Source: CAMTUW01 sp947085035
GTDB lineage: Bacteria; Actinomycetota; Coriobacteriia; Anaerosomatales; PHET01
DNA length: 21,713 bases
Direction of reading: 5' to 3'
Assembly (NCBI GenBank): GCA_947085035.1
Contig: CAMTUW010000031.1
Span: forward strand, 1-21,713
Part shown: piece after piece, positions 5,785 through 12,918 of the stretch
Numbering within the stretch: position 1 is the first letter of the stretch
Layout: the number at the start of each line of letters is the position of its first letter
Position numbers and translations under genes: made by a program
Notes under the pieces: model-generated
Seen by the model: the letters and a program-made list of their open reading frames with translations, nothing else
Told to the model about the DNA's origin: nothing
The model's database searches: none

Positions 5785-6902
5785 GCGAGGCCCTCTCACT
5801 CGCGGGATTCGGGCTGCGTCGGACCTATCGTCGCAGCGGCTTCGTGCTCGACGTCGAGCGTATCGAGGTTCCCGCCGGCGCCACGATCGCCCTGCTCGGC
5901 CCCAGCGGGTCGGGCAAGAGTACGCTCATGCACGTGCTCGGGCTGCTCGAGAGGCCGGATGCGGGGCGCGTGGTGCTCGGTGGGCGAGACGTGACCGCCG
6001 CCGACAGCGAGGCGCGAGGAAACATCGCCGCGGTCTTCCAGCGCCCGTACCTGTTCAAGGGCACGGTGGCCGGCAACGTCGCCTACGGGCTTGCGATGCG
6101 CGGCGTCTCGGGCGACGCACGGACGCGTCGCGTGGACGCCGCGCTCGAGCGCGTCGGGCTCGCGGGCTACGGACGCCGGGGCGTGGGCGGGCTTTCCGGC
6201 GGAGAGGCGCAACGGGTGTCGCTCGCCCGCGCGCTCGTGCTTGAGCCGCGCGTGCTGCTTCTCGACGAGCCGCTCGCCAACATCGACGCGCTGCTCAAGC
6301 GTCGCTTGACCCGCGAGTTCGCTCGCATCCTTGGCGAGAGCCAAACCACCGCCATCTGGGTCACCCACGACACGGACGAGGCGCTCAACGCAGCCGACCG
6401 CATCGCCGTCATGAACGAGGGCCGCATCGTCGCCGAGGGTCCGTCCGCCGAGGTCACCACATTGCCCGCCGACGAGTGGACGGCGCGTTTTCTCGGACTT
6501 GCCGAGCCGCAGCGCGGGCGGGTCGTCTCGGTCGAGCAAGGTCTTGTCGAGATCGCGTCCGCGTCGGCGCGGCTCTTCGTGTCCGGCGCCGCGAAGGTGG
6601 GCGACAGCGTGCTGTTCGCCGTGCGTCCGGAAGACGTGGTGCTCTTCGAGTCCAGCGCGGACCTGCCTCACTCCAGCGCTCGCAACCGGCTCGATGCGGT
6701 GGTGGTATCGTGCGAGAGGCGGGGCGCGACCGACCACGTCGTACTCGATACGGACGGCGTGGTGTTCGCTGCCTCGGTGTCGCGCGCGTCATCGACCGAG
6801 TTCGAGCTCGCACCGGGCAAGCGCGTACTCGCGATCTTCAAGGCTACCGCCGTGCGCTGGCGAACCACCGATGCGATCACCGTGGTAGAGGACAGAGTGT
6901 GA
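5781..6902 (+). CDS. tupC: Tungstate ABC transporter ATP-binding protein TupC
   Basis: A 373-residue ABC ATPase. It shows Walker A GPSGSGKST (about residues 40-48), Q-loop region AVFQRPYLF, signature LSGGEAQRVSLARAL, Walker B VLLLDEPLANID and switch His in AIWVTHDTDEAL. It powers tungstate import through TupB. After the roughly 235-residue nucleotide-binding domain there is a C-terminal extension of about 135 residues (GRVVSVEQGLVEIASASARL, later VLFAVRPEDVVLFE). This is a TOBE/MOP-like regulatory domain and may sense the oxyanion or cofactor inside the cell. The start is coupled to tupB, and the stop overlaps the next ATG by one base (TGATG, 6900-6904). Confidence 0.94.
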   Translation: MSEALSLAGFGLRRTYRRSGFVLDVERIEVPAGATIALLGPSGSGKSTLMHVLGLLERPDAGRVVLGGRDVTAADSEARGNIAAVFQRPYLFKGTVAGNVAYGLAMRGVSGDARTRRVDAALERVGLAGYGRRGVGGLSGGEAQRVSLARALVLEPRVLLLDEPLANIDALLKRRLTREFARILGESQTTAIWVTHDTDEALNAADRIAVMNEGRIVAEGPSAEVTTLPADEWTARFLGLAEPQRGRVVSVEQGLVEIASASARLFVSGAAKVGDSVLFAVRPEDVVLFESSADLPHSSARNRLDAVVVSCERRGATDHVVLDTDGVVFAASVSRASSTEFELAPGKRVLAIFKATAVRWRTTDAITVVEDRV

Positions 6903-8311
6903 TGACGATCGATACCGCACGCCTGCCTGTGACGGCCGCGGTTCTCGCGGGTGGGCGCAGCCTGCGCATGGGCGTGGATAAGACGCTGCTCGCCGTTGAC
7001 GGGCGCACGCTCGTCGCGCGCGTCTGTGACGCGGTCGGCGAGGTCTGCGCCCACACCGTCGTGGTGACCAACCGCCCCGAGGCGCTCACCGATGCCGGGC
7101 TTCCCGAGGGCGTGCGCGTTCTGCGCGATGAGGTCGCCCATCAGGGTCCGCTCGGGGGTCTCGTCACCGCGATGGACGCCGCCCAGACCGAGTGGGTGCT
7201 CGCGGTCGCCGCCGATATGCCGCATCTTGAGCCGGGCATCATCCGAGCTCTCTGGGAGGCGCGCGACGGTGGAGACATCGTCGTCCCGGTCTCTGAGAAG
7301 GGCCCCGAGCCGCTGCTCGCGCTTTACCGCGTGCCCGCGTGCGTGGCCCCGGCCCACCGCGTTCTCGAAACCGGCCGCCGCCGACTGGTCGCGCTGTTCG
7401 GGCACGTCACCGTGGTCGAGGTGCCGCTCGAGGCGCTTCGCGCGGCCGATCCCGATCTGCGCTCGCTCGTCAACGTGAACACGCCGGCCGATCTCGCGGA
7501 CGCGCGCGACGCGCTCGCCGATTCGACCCCGAAGCGCGCGCAGCGCATCCGCTGCGAGATCAAGCCCCCTCGGGCCATGCCCAGCGAGCGCCCCGTCACC
7601 ATCCACCTCAACGACGTCGAGGTCGCGACCACTCAAGCCACGCCTCGCGATCTCGAGGAGCTCGCTGTGGGCTTCCTCGTCTCAGAGGGGCTGCTCACGA
7701 ATCGCGACGCGCTGCGTGGCGTCGACTCCGACGTGAAGCGTGGGCTGGTGTGGGTCACGAGTTCCGAAGAGGTCCCCAGCGACCTTTCGAGCCGCACTCG
7801 CTACATCACCAGCGGCTGCGGCCAGGGCATCACGTTCGCTTCGCTGGGGCACACGCGCGGGCTGGACCCGGTGCGAAGCGACCTCACGCTCACGTCGAGC
7901 GCCGTCTACGCGCTCGTGGGCGAGATGGCGCGCGCGGCGGGCGCGTATCGTGACACGGGCGGCATGCATGCGTGCGGACTCGCTCGCGACGGCGTGCTCC
8001 AGTTCGTGCGCGAGGACGTTGGTCGCCACAACGCTGTGGACAAACTGCTGGGTCGGGCATGGCTCGACGGCGTGCCCACGACCGACGCCGTGCTCATATC
8101 GACCGGCCGCATCAGCTACGAGATGGCGGTGAAGGCCGCCAAGGCCAGGGTGCCGATCGTCGTCTCGAGAAGCGCCGTCACCGATCTCGCGGCCGAAGTG
8201 GCGAACTCGCTCGACATCACGCTCGCGGGCTACGCGCGCGGCGGCCACCTCGCCGTCTACACCCACCCGGAGCGCATCATCGACGACAGTGCCGGAGGCA
8301 ATGATGACTGA
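6902..8311 (+). CDS. MobA-FdhD fusion: molybdopterin guanylyltransferase and sulfurtransferase
   Basis: A 469-residue two-domain protein. Residues 1 to about 205 are MobA: AAVLAGGRSLRMGVDKTLL is the GTP-binding loop, with AVAADMPHL and VNVNTPADL further on. MobA attaches GMP to molybdopterin to make the guanine dinucleotide cofactor. Residues from about 216 are FdhD: ERPVTIHLNDVEVATTQATP, DLEELAVGFLVSEGLL, ITSGCGQGITFASL, TGGMHACGLA, REDVGRHNAVDKLLG and DAVLISTGRISYEM. FdhD passes sulfur from a cysteine desulfurase to the Mo/W centre of formate dehydrogenase. The loop that carries CxxC in E. coli has a single Cys here (residue 306, CGQG). The fusion couples cofactor completion to its sulfuration. 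Confidence 0.92.
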   Translation: MTIDTARLPVTAAVLAGGRSLRMGVDKTLLAVDGRTLVARVCDAVGEVCAHTVVVTNRPEALTDAGLPEGVRVLRDEVAHQGPLGGLVTAMDAAQTEWVLAVAADMPHLEPGIIRALWEARDGGDIVVPVSEKGPEPLLALYRVPACVAPAHRVLETGRRRLVALFGHVTVVEVPLEALRAADPDLRSLVNVNTPADLADARDALADSTPKRAQRIRCEIKPPRAMPSERPVTIHLNDVEVATTQATPRDLEELAVGFLVSEGLLTNRDALRGVDSDVKRGLVWVTSSEEVPSDLSSRTRYITSGCGQGITFASLGHTRGLDPVRSDLTLTSSAVYALVGEMARAAGAYRDTGGMHACGLARDGVLQFVREDVGRHNAVDKLLGRAWLDGVPTTDAVLISTGRISYEMAVKAAKARVPIVVSRSAVTDLAAEVANSLDITLAGYARGGHLAVYTHPERIIDDSAGGNDD

Positions 8312-9566
8312 CGTGCCCGCTATGACGGTCGAGGAAGCGCGAGAACTCGTGTTCGAGCGTATCCGTGTACTCGAGGTCGAGAGTGTCGACCTGCTCGACG
8401 CGCTGGGCCGCGTGCTGGCCGAGGATGCGAGAAGCGACATCGACGTCGCGCCGTTCGACAACTCGGCGATGGACGGGTTCGCCGTGCGTGCGGCCGACAC
8501 CACCGGAGCCGGCGAGAAGACACCGGTGGTTCTCGACGTCATCGCGCACATCGGCGCCGGAGACGACGTGGCCGGCATCGTTGTGGGCCCCGGGCAGGCC
8601 GCGCGCATCATGACCGGCGCGGCGGTGCCCCAAGGCGCCGATGCCGTCGTCATGGTCGAGGTCACGAGGCCTGAGGTCGGCGACGGCACCATCGCCTCGC
8701 GCGTCGCGTTCATGCACGAGGCCGCCCCGGGCGACCACATCCGCCTCCGTGGCGAGGAGGTCTGTGCGGGCGACGTCGTGCTTACCGCAGGTGACGTGCT
8801 GGGTCCGGCCGCTATCGGCCTGCTCGCTGTCACCGGCCACGCGACAGTAGGCGTCCGCAGGCGTCCCCGAGTCGCGATCATCTCGACCGGCTCCGAACTC
8901 GTCGAGGTCAGCGAGAAGCCGGGCCCCGGCATGATCCGCAACTCGAACAGCTACTCGATCGCGGCGCAGGTCATGGCCGCAGGCGGCATCCCGGTGCGAT
9001 ACCCGATCGTGCCAGACGACATCCAGGCGACCCGCGAAGCGTTCGAGCGCGCAGCGGCCCAGTGCGACTTCATCGCCACGAGCGGGGGAGTGAGCGTGGG
9101 CGACTTCGACTACGTCAAGCCCGTGCTCGAGGAGATGGGCGAGCTGGCCTTCTGCAAGGTCAGGATGCGTCCCGGCAACCCGCAGACACTCGGCTCGATC
9201 CGGGGCGTGCCGTTCTTCGGACTCCCGGGCAACCCGACCTCGACGTATGTGGGATTCGAGATCTTCGTGAGACCGGCGCTGCGCATCATGCAGGGCTTCT
9301 CGGCGATCGATCGGCCGGTCACGCACGCGGTGCTCGGGCACGACGTGAAGAAGAAGCAGGACCGGCGTTACTACCTGCGCGGCCGTGTCGAGCGCGACAC
9401 CGACGGCGGCTACGTTGCGAACCTCTCGGGCAGTCAGTCCTCGGCGCTGCTCACCGCCGCGCACAGGGGCAACTGCTTCGTGGTACTACCGGAAGGCGAC
9501 GGGTTCTTCGCCGCGGGCGCGCAGGTCGCGTGCGTGCGGCTCGACATCGAGGAGGGCACGCCATGA
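8304..9566 (+). CDS. moeA: Molybdopterin molybdenumtransferase MoeA
   Basis: A 420-residue MoeA. The N-terminal substrate motif is PFDNSAMDGFAVRA, then GAGDDVAGIVVGPGQAARIM and TGAAVPQGADAVVMVE. The MPT-binding C-terminal domain shows VAIISTGSELVEVSEKPGPG, IRNSNSYSIAAQV, ATSGGVSVGDFDYVKPVLEE and FFGLPGNPTSTYVGFE. It inserts molybdate or tungstate into adenylylated molybdopterin, the product of the MogA-type enzyme encoded downstream. ATG 8304 was chosen over 8289 and 8301 because GGAGG (8294-8298) is spaced best. It overlaps the fdhD end by 8 nt and the next gene by 4 nt. With a tungstate importer in the same operon it may insert W. Confidence 0.93.
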   Translation: MTDVPAMTVEEARELVFERIRVLEVESVDLLDALGRVLAEDARSDIDVAPFDNSAMDGFAVRAADTTGAGEKTPVVLDVIAHIGAGDDVAGIVVGPGQAARIMTGAAVPQGADAVVMVEVTRPEVGDGTIASRVAFMHEAAPGDHIRLRGEEVCAGDVVLTAGDVLGPAAIGLLAVTGHATVGVRRRPRVAIISTGSELVEVSEKPGPGMIRNSNSYSIAAQVMAAGGIPVRYPIVPDDIQATREAFERAAAQCDFIATSGGVSVGDFDYVKPVLEEMGELAFCKVRMRPGNPQTLGSIRGVPFFGLPGNPTSTYVGFEIFVRPALRIMQGFSAIDRPVTHAVLGHDVKKKQDRRYYLRGRVERDTDGGYVANLSGSQSSALLTAAHRGNCFVVLPEGDGFFAAGAQVACVRLDIEEGTP

Positions 9567-9781
9567 GCGACAAGGGACCGAAAGAACTCGATCCGAGATG
9601 GGTGGAGCAGGTCACCGACGAGATGAAGGCCCAGATCGCCGCCAAGGCGGTCGACAACAAGGTCACCTGCCCGGTGCTTCGCAAGTACGCCGAGGACACA
9701 GGCGTGCCCTACAAGGTCGCCGGAGCCGCGGCTGACCTGGCCGGCATCCGCGTGCACAACTGTGACCTGGGCTGCTTCTAG
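9563..9781 (+). CDS. Small conserved protein with C-terminal CxxxCF motif
   Basis: A 72-residue soluble protein beginning MSDKGPKELDPRWVEQVTDE and ending AGIRVHNCDLGCF. It has three cysteines: one in VTCPVLRKYAE and two in the terminal CDLGCF. The middle part (LRKYAEDTGVPYKVAGAAAD) looks like a small helix-turn-helix-like helical unit. I recall similar short proteins ending in C-x-LGCF near molybdopterin genes in anaerobes, but I know no assigned function. ATG 9563 overlaps the moeA stop as ATGA, and mobB follows after one base, so it is embedded in the cofactor operon. A metal, sulfur or Fe-S chaperone role is conceivable but inferred only from cysteines and context. Confidence 0.85.
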   Translation: MSDKGPKELDPRWVEQVTDEMKAQIAAKAVDNKVTCPVLRKYAEDTGVPYKVAGAAADLAGIRVHNCDLGCF

Positions 9782-9782
9782 C

Positions 9783-10331
9783 GTGAGCGAGCCGCAGACC
9801 ATACCGATCGTCTCGATCGTGGGCAAGGGCGACTCGGGAAAGACCACCTTCCTCGAGAAGCTGATTCGCGAACTCACGAGGCGAGGCGTGCGCGTGGCCA
9901 CCGCGAAGCACCATGTGCACGATCACGAGATCGACACGCCCGGCAAGGACTCGTGGCGCCACGCGCGCGCGGGCGCGGTCACGACGATGGTGTCGAGCCC
10001 CGAGAAGTTCTCGCTCGTCAGAAGCGTTGAGCGCGAGATGACGCTGCCTGAGATCGAGCGCGTCGCCGCATACGCGGACTGCGATATCCTGCTCACCGAG
10101 GGCTACAAGCGAGAGGGCCTGAATCGCATCGAGGTCTCGCGTCTCGCGCGCTCCGATGAACTCGTCTGCGGGCCCGGCGAGGCGTTCGCGCTCGTGACCG
10201 ACAACCCGGCCGTGGCCTGCGGCGACGCGCCGGTCTTCGCTCTGGACGATGCGGCGGGTGTGGCCGACCTCATCGAGGCGCGCTTCCTCGCAAGCGATCC
10301 GCCGCGAAAGGGTGATCGTGATGGCGACTGA
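9783..10331 (+). CDS. mobB: Molybdopterin-guanine dinucleotide biosynthesis protein MobB
   Basis: A 182-residue P-loop GTPase-like protein: PIVSIVGKGDSGKTTFLEKL carries Walker A GKGDSGKT, followed by RGVRVATAKHHVHDHEIDTP, GKDSWRHARAGA and DILLTEGYKREGLNRIEV. These are the conserved MobB blocks. MobB binds GTP and assists MobA in making MGD. GTG 9783 lies one base after the stop of the small CxxxCF gene. An in-frame GTG at 9762 inside that gene is the alternative start. No strong Shine-Dalgarno is visible, which suggests translational coupling. The 3' end overlaps moaA by 11 nt. Confidence 0.92.
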   Translation: MSEPQTIPIVSIVGKGDSGKTTFLEKLIRELTRRGVRVATAKHHVHDHEIDTPGKDSWRHARAGAVTTMVSSPEKFSLVRSVEREMTLPEIERVAAYADCDILLTEGYKREGLNRIEVSRLARSDELVCGPGEAFALVTDNPAVACGDAPVFALDDAAGVADLIEARFLASDPPRKGDRDGD

Positions 10332-11346
10332 CGCCCACGGCCGCAGGATCGACTACCTGCGTATCAGCCTCACCGACCGCTGCAACCTGCGGTGTCGTTA
10401 CTGCATGCCCGCCGAAGGCGTGACGTGGAAGCCCGCGAGCGACATCCTCTCCTACGAGGAGATCCTGCGCTTCACGCGCATAGCCATCGAGCAGGGCATC
10501 GGCAAGATCCGCCTCACCGGTGGCGAGCCGCTCGTGCGAGGGGGCATCGTCGACTTCGTGCGAGACCTGCACGCGATCCCCGGCATCGAGTCGGTCGCGC
10601 TCACCACCAACGGCACCCTGTTGCCCGGGTTCGCCAGCGACCTCTACGATGCCGGCCTGCGTCGCGTGAACGTCAGCCTCGACTCGCTCGACCCCGAGGT
10701 CTTTCGCGCCATCACGCGCGGCGGCAGGCTCCAAGACGCGCTCGCGGGCATCGAGGCCGCGTTCCAGGTGGGCTTCGATCCCGTCAAGCTCAACGTCGTC
10801 GTGGTCCGCTCGCTTGAGCAAGACCTGCTCGGCTTCGCGCGGCTCACACTGGAGCGTCCGCTGCACGTCCGTTTCATCGAGTACATGCCGGTGGGCGAGG
10901 CCGAGGAGGGAAGCGGCTGCCACTCCGAGGGCGTCGAGGGCTGGACGCATGACGACTCGGTGCCCAGCGACGAGGTGCTCGCGCGTCTTGCGCGAGAAGG
11001 CGCTGCGGCGGGCCTGGGCGCGCTCGAGCCGCTCGAGAAGGAGCGCGCCCCGGGTGGCTGGGGTCCCGCGCGCTACTATCGGTTCGGCGACGGCCCCGGC
11101 ACGATCGGCGTCATCTCGCCGCTCTCGCACCACTTCTGCGCCGAATGCAACCGCTTGCGCCTCACGGCGGACGGTCGGTTGCGCCCGTGTCTGTTCTCCG
11201 ACCACGAACTCGACGTGCTCACGGCGCTTCGCGACGGAGACGATGAGAGCGTGAGAAAGATCGTTGTCGCAGCGCTCGCCGACAAGCCCGAGAGTCACTC
11301 CATGCGCATCGGCACTCGGCGCACGATGTCTCAGATCGGAGGCTGA
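10321..11346 (+). CDS. moaA: GTP 3',8-cyclase MoaA
   Basis: A 341-residue radical SAM enzyme. The N-terminal cluster motif is CNLRCRYC (Cys 21, 25, 28), with SAM-binding IRLTGGEPLVRGGI and TTNGTLLPGF. The second, GTP-binding [4Fe-4S] cluster is formed by FCAECNRLRLTADGRLRPC. The protein ends in the conserved Gly-Gly (MSQIGG). MoaA converts GTP to 3',8-cyclo-7,8-dihydro-GTP, the first step of molybdopterin synthesis, with MoaC acting next. The frame is open upstream, but ATG 10321 matches the usual family N-terminus (GRRIDYLRISLTDRC) and follows AAAGGG at 10307-10312. Confidence 0.96.
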   Translation: MATDAHGRRIDYLRISLTDRCNLRCRYCMPAEGVTWKPASDILSYEEILRFTRIAIEQGIGKIRLTGGEPLVRGGIVDFVRDLHAIPGIESVALTTNGTLLPGFASDLYDAGLRRVNVSLDSLDPEVFRAITRGGRLQDALAGIEAAFQVGFDPVKLNVVVVRSLEQDLLGFARLTLERPLHVRFIEYMPVGEAEEGSGCHSEGVEGWTHDDSVPSDEVLARLAREGAAAGLGALEPLEKERAPGGWGPARYYRFGDGPGTIGVISPLSHHFCAECNRLRLTADGRLRPCLFSDHELDVLTALRDGDDESVRKIVVAALADKPESHSMRIGTRRTMSQIGG

Positions 11347-11349
11347 CCC

Positions 11350-11853
11350 ATGTCTGATGAGCCCCGGCTCACCCACCTCGACGAGCGCGGGCACGCGCAC
11401 ATGGTCGACATCGCGGGCAAGGCCGTCACACATCGCCGCGCGGTGGCGAGCGGATTCGTGCGTATGCGCCCCTCGACGCTCGCGATGATCACGGGCGGCA
11501 GCGCCGCAAAAGGCGACGTGCTGGCTGTGGCGCGAATCGCCGGCATCATGGCGGCCAAGCGCACGAGCGACCTCGTCCCGCTGTGTCACCCCATCGCGCT
11601 TTCGGCCGTCTCCGTCGAGTTCGAGCCGTGCGAGGAGGAGCCCGAGCGCACGGGCGTGGCGATCAGGGCCAGCGCCCAGACCGACGGCGCCACCGGCGTC
11701 GAGATGGAGGCGCTCAGCGCCGCGTGCGTCGCGGCGCTCACGATCTATGACATGCTCAAGGCCGTCGACCGCGCCATGGTGATCACCGACGTGCGTCTCG
11801 AGTCGAAAGAGGGCGGAAGGTCCGGCACATGGACACGCGAGGAGGAGGCATGA
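11350..11853 (+). CDS. moaC: Cyclic pyranopterin monophosphate synthase MoaC
   Basis: A 167-residue MoaC. Visible family blocks are MVDIAGKAVTHRRAVASGFV, AKGDVLAVARIAGIMAAKRT, the active-site LVPLCHPIALS, ASAQTDGATGVEMEALSAAC, and YDMLKAVDRAMVITDVRLES ending with KEGGRSG. It converts the MoaA product to cPMP. Length and motifs are as expected for a complete enzyme. It starts 4 nt after the moaA stop, and its TGA overlaps the MOSC gene ATG (11850-11853). Confidence 0.96.
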   Translation: MSDEPRLTHLDERGHAHMVDIAGKAVTHRRAVASGFVRMRPSTLAMITGGSAAKGDVLAVARIAGIMAAKRTSDLVPLCHPIALSAVSVEFEPCEEEPERTGVAIRASAQTDGATGVEMEALSAACVAALTIYDMLKAVDRAMVITDVRLESKEGGRSGTWTREEEA

Positions 11854-12422
11854 TGACGCTACAGAACGCTCCGGGCACGGTGGGCAGTGTCGTGTCCATC
11901 AACCTCAGCGAGAGGAAGACTGTTCGCAAGAAGCGTTTCGAGATCGGTACGCTCGTGCTCGACCGAGGCTTCGAGGGCGACGCGCACGCGGGCGACTGGC
12001 ACCGCCAGGTGTCGCTTCTCGCCATCGAGTCGATCCAGCAGATGCGCGACAAGGGGCTCGACGTGGGCCCGGGTGACTTCGCCGAGAACATCACGACGAC
12101 AGGCGTCGACGTCATGACGCTTCCCGTGGGCTCGATCCTCAGGATCGGCGAGAACACCGTGCTCGAGATCAGCCAGGTCGGGAAGGTATGCCACGACAAG
12201 TGCGCGATCTACTACCAGGCCGGCGACTGCGTGATGCCTCGAGAGGGGGTCTTCGCCGTCGTGCGTACTCCCGGCGAGATCGTGGCGGGAGACCCCGTCG
12301 AAGTGGTAGAACTCGGATGTGGGACGTGTGATCGCTCGCCCGAGGACTCGCTCGCCGCTTCAGAACTGGTCCGCTCGCAGAATGAATGCAACAAGGTCGC
12401 CAAGACGTCGTCATCATCGTGA
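11850..12422 (+). CDS. MOSC-domain protein
   Basis: A 190-residue protein built mainly of a MOSC domain: VLDRGFEGDAHAGDWHRQVS, LLAIESIQQMRDKGLDVGPG, DFAENITTTGVD, LPVGSILRIGENTVLEISQV, then GKVCHDKCAIYYQAGDCVMP and GVFAVVRTPGEIVAGDPVEV. MOSC domains bind Mo/sulfur groups and appear in Moco sulfurases and transfer proteins. The Cys in the GKVCHDKC block is the classical candidate for persulfide carriage. A Cys-bearing tail (LGCGTCDRS and later NEC) follows the domain. ATG 11850 overlaps moaC, and ATG 11853 is an equally possible start; GGAGGAGG (11841-11848) precedes both. It may deliver sulfur to, or hold, the finished cofactor. Confidence 0.9.
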   Translation: MMTLQNAPGTVGSVVSINLSERKTVRKKRFEIGTLVLDRGFEGDAHAGDWHRQVSLLAIESIQQMRDKGLDVGPGDFAENITTTGVDVMTLPVGSILRIGENTVLEISQVGKVCHDKCAIYYQAGDCVMPREGVFAVVRTPGEIVAGDPVEVVELGCGTCDRSPEDSLAASELVRSQNECNKVAKTSSSS

Positions 12423-12432
12423 GGAGAAGGCC

Positions 12433-12918
12433 GTGGCCGAACTTCGCATCGGGGTACTGACCTGTTCCGACTCCCGCGCTCGCGGCGAGGCCGAAGACAC
12501 CGCCGGACGGGCGCTCATCGAACTCGTCGAGGCGCGAGGTTGGCTCATCGTCTCGTACCACGTCTGCCCGGACGATCGCGAGTGTATCTCGGCCTCGCTG
12601 GCCGAGATGGCTGACCTCGAGGACGCCGACATCATCCTGACGTGCGGTGGCACCGGCCTGAGTCCGCGAGACGTCACGCCCGAGGCCACGGCCGACGTCG
12701 CCGAGCGCGAGGTCCCCGGCATCGCCGAGTACATCAGGGCGCAGTCCCTGCTCGTGACGAGGCGCGCGGCGCTCTCGCGCGGGATCGCCGCGCAGCGCGG
12801 GCGGACCGTCATCATCAACCTTCCCGGTTCCGAGAAGGCGGCCCGCGAGTCGTTCGGCTTCATCGCCCCAGAGCTCGAGCACGCTGTCGAGATGATCGCG
12901 GGCGGTGGCCACTCCTGA
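12433..12918 (+). CDS. Molybdopterin adenylyltransferase, MogA/MoaB family
   Basis: A 161-residue protein with the MoCF-binding fold: LRIGVLTCSDSRARGEAEDT, then ECISASLAEMADLEDADIIL, the MPT-binding TCGGTGLSPRDVTPEAT, VPGIAEYIRAQSL, TRRAALSRGIAAQRG and IINLPGSEKAARESFGFI. It adenylylates molybdopterin for MoeA. GTG 12433 is preceded by GAGGAGAAGG (12421-12430). The MogA and MoaB subfamilies cannot be told apart safely here. Its TGA (12916-12918) overlaps the apparent start of the desulfurase gene. Confidence 0.93.
   Translation: MAELRIGVLTCSDSRARGEAEDTAGRALIELVEARGWLIVSYHVCPDDRECISASLAEMADLEDADIILTCGGTGLSPRDVTPEATADVAEREVPGIAEYIRAQSLLVTRRAALSRGIAAQRGRTVIINLPGSEKAARESFGFIAPELEHAVEMIAGGGHS

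Noticed and set aside
4765..5799. Long minus-strand frame of 344 codons opposite tupA/tupB
   Set aside because: Composition is dominated by Arg, His and Asp runs typical of the reverse of high-GC coding DNA; the + strand frames carry clear transporter motifs.
7682..8941. 419-codon minus-strand frame opposite fdhD/moeA
   Set aside because: Low-complexity Ser/Thr/Pro/Ala translation with no motifs; it conflicts with two clear genes.
12897..12918. Programmed -1 frameshift fusing MogA and the desulfurase
   Set aside because: No slippery heptamer or downstream stem was found; CTG initiation with a CTGA overlap is simpler, though not proven.
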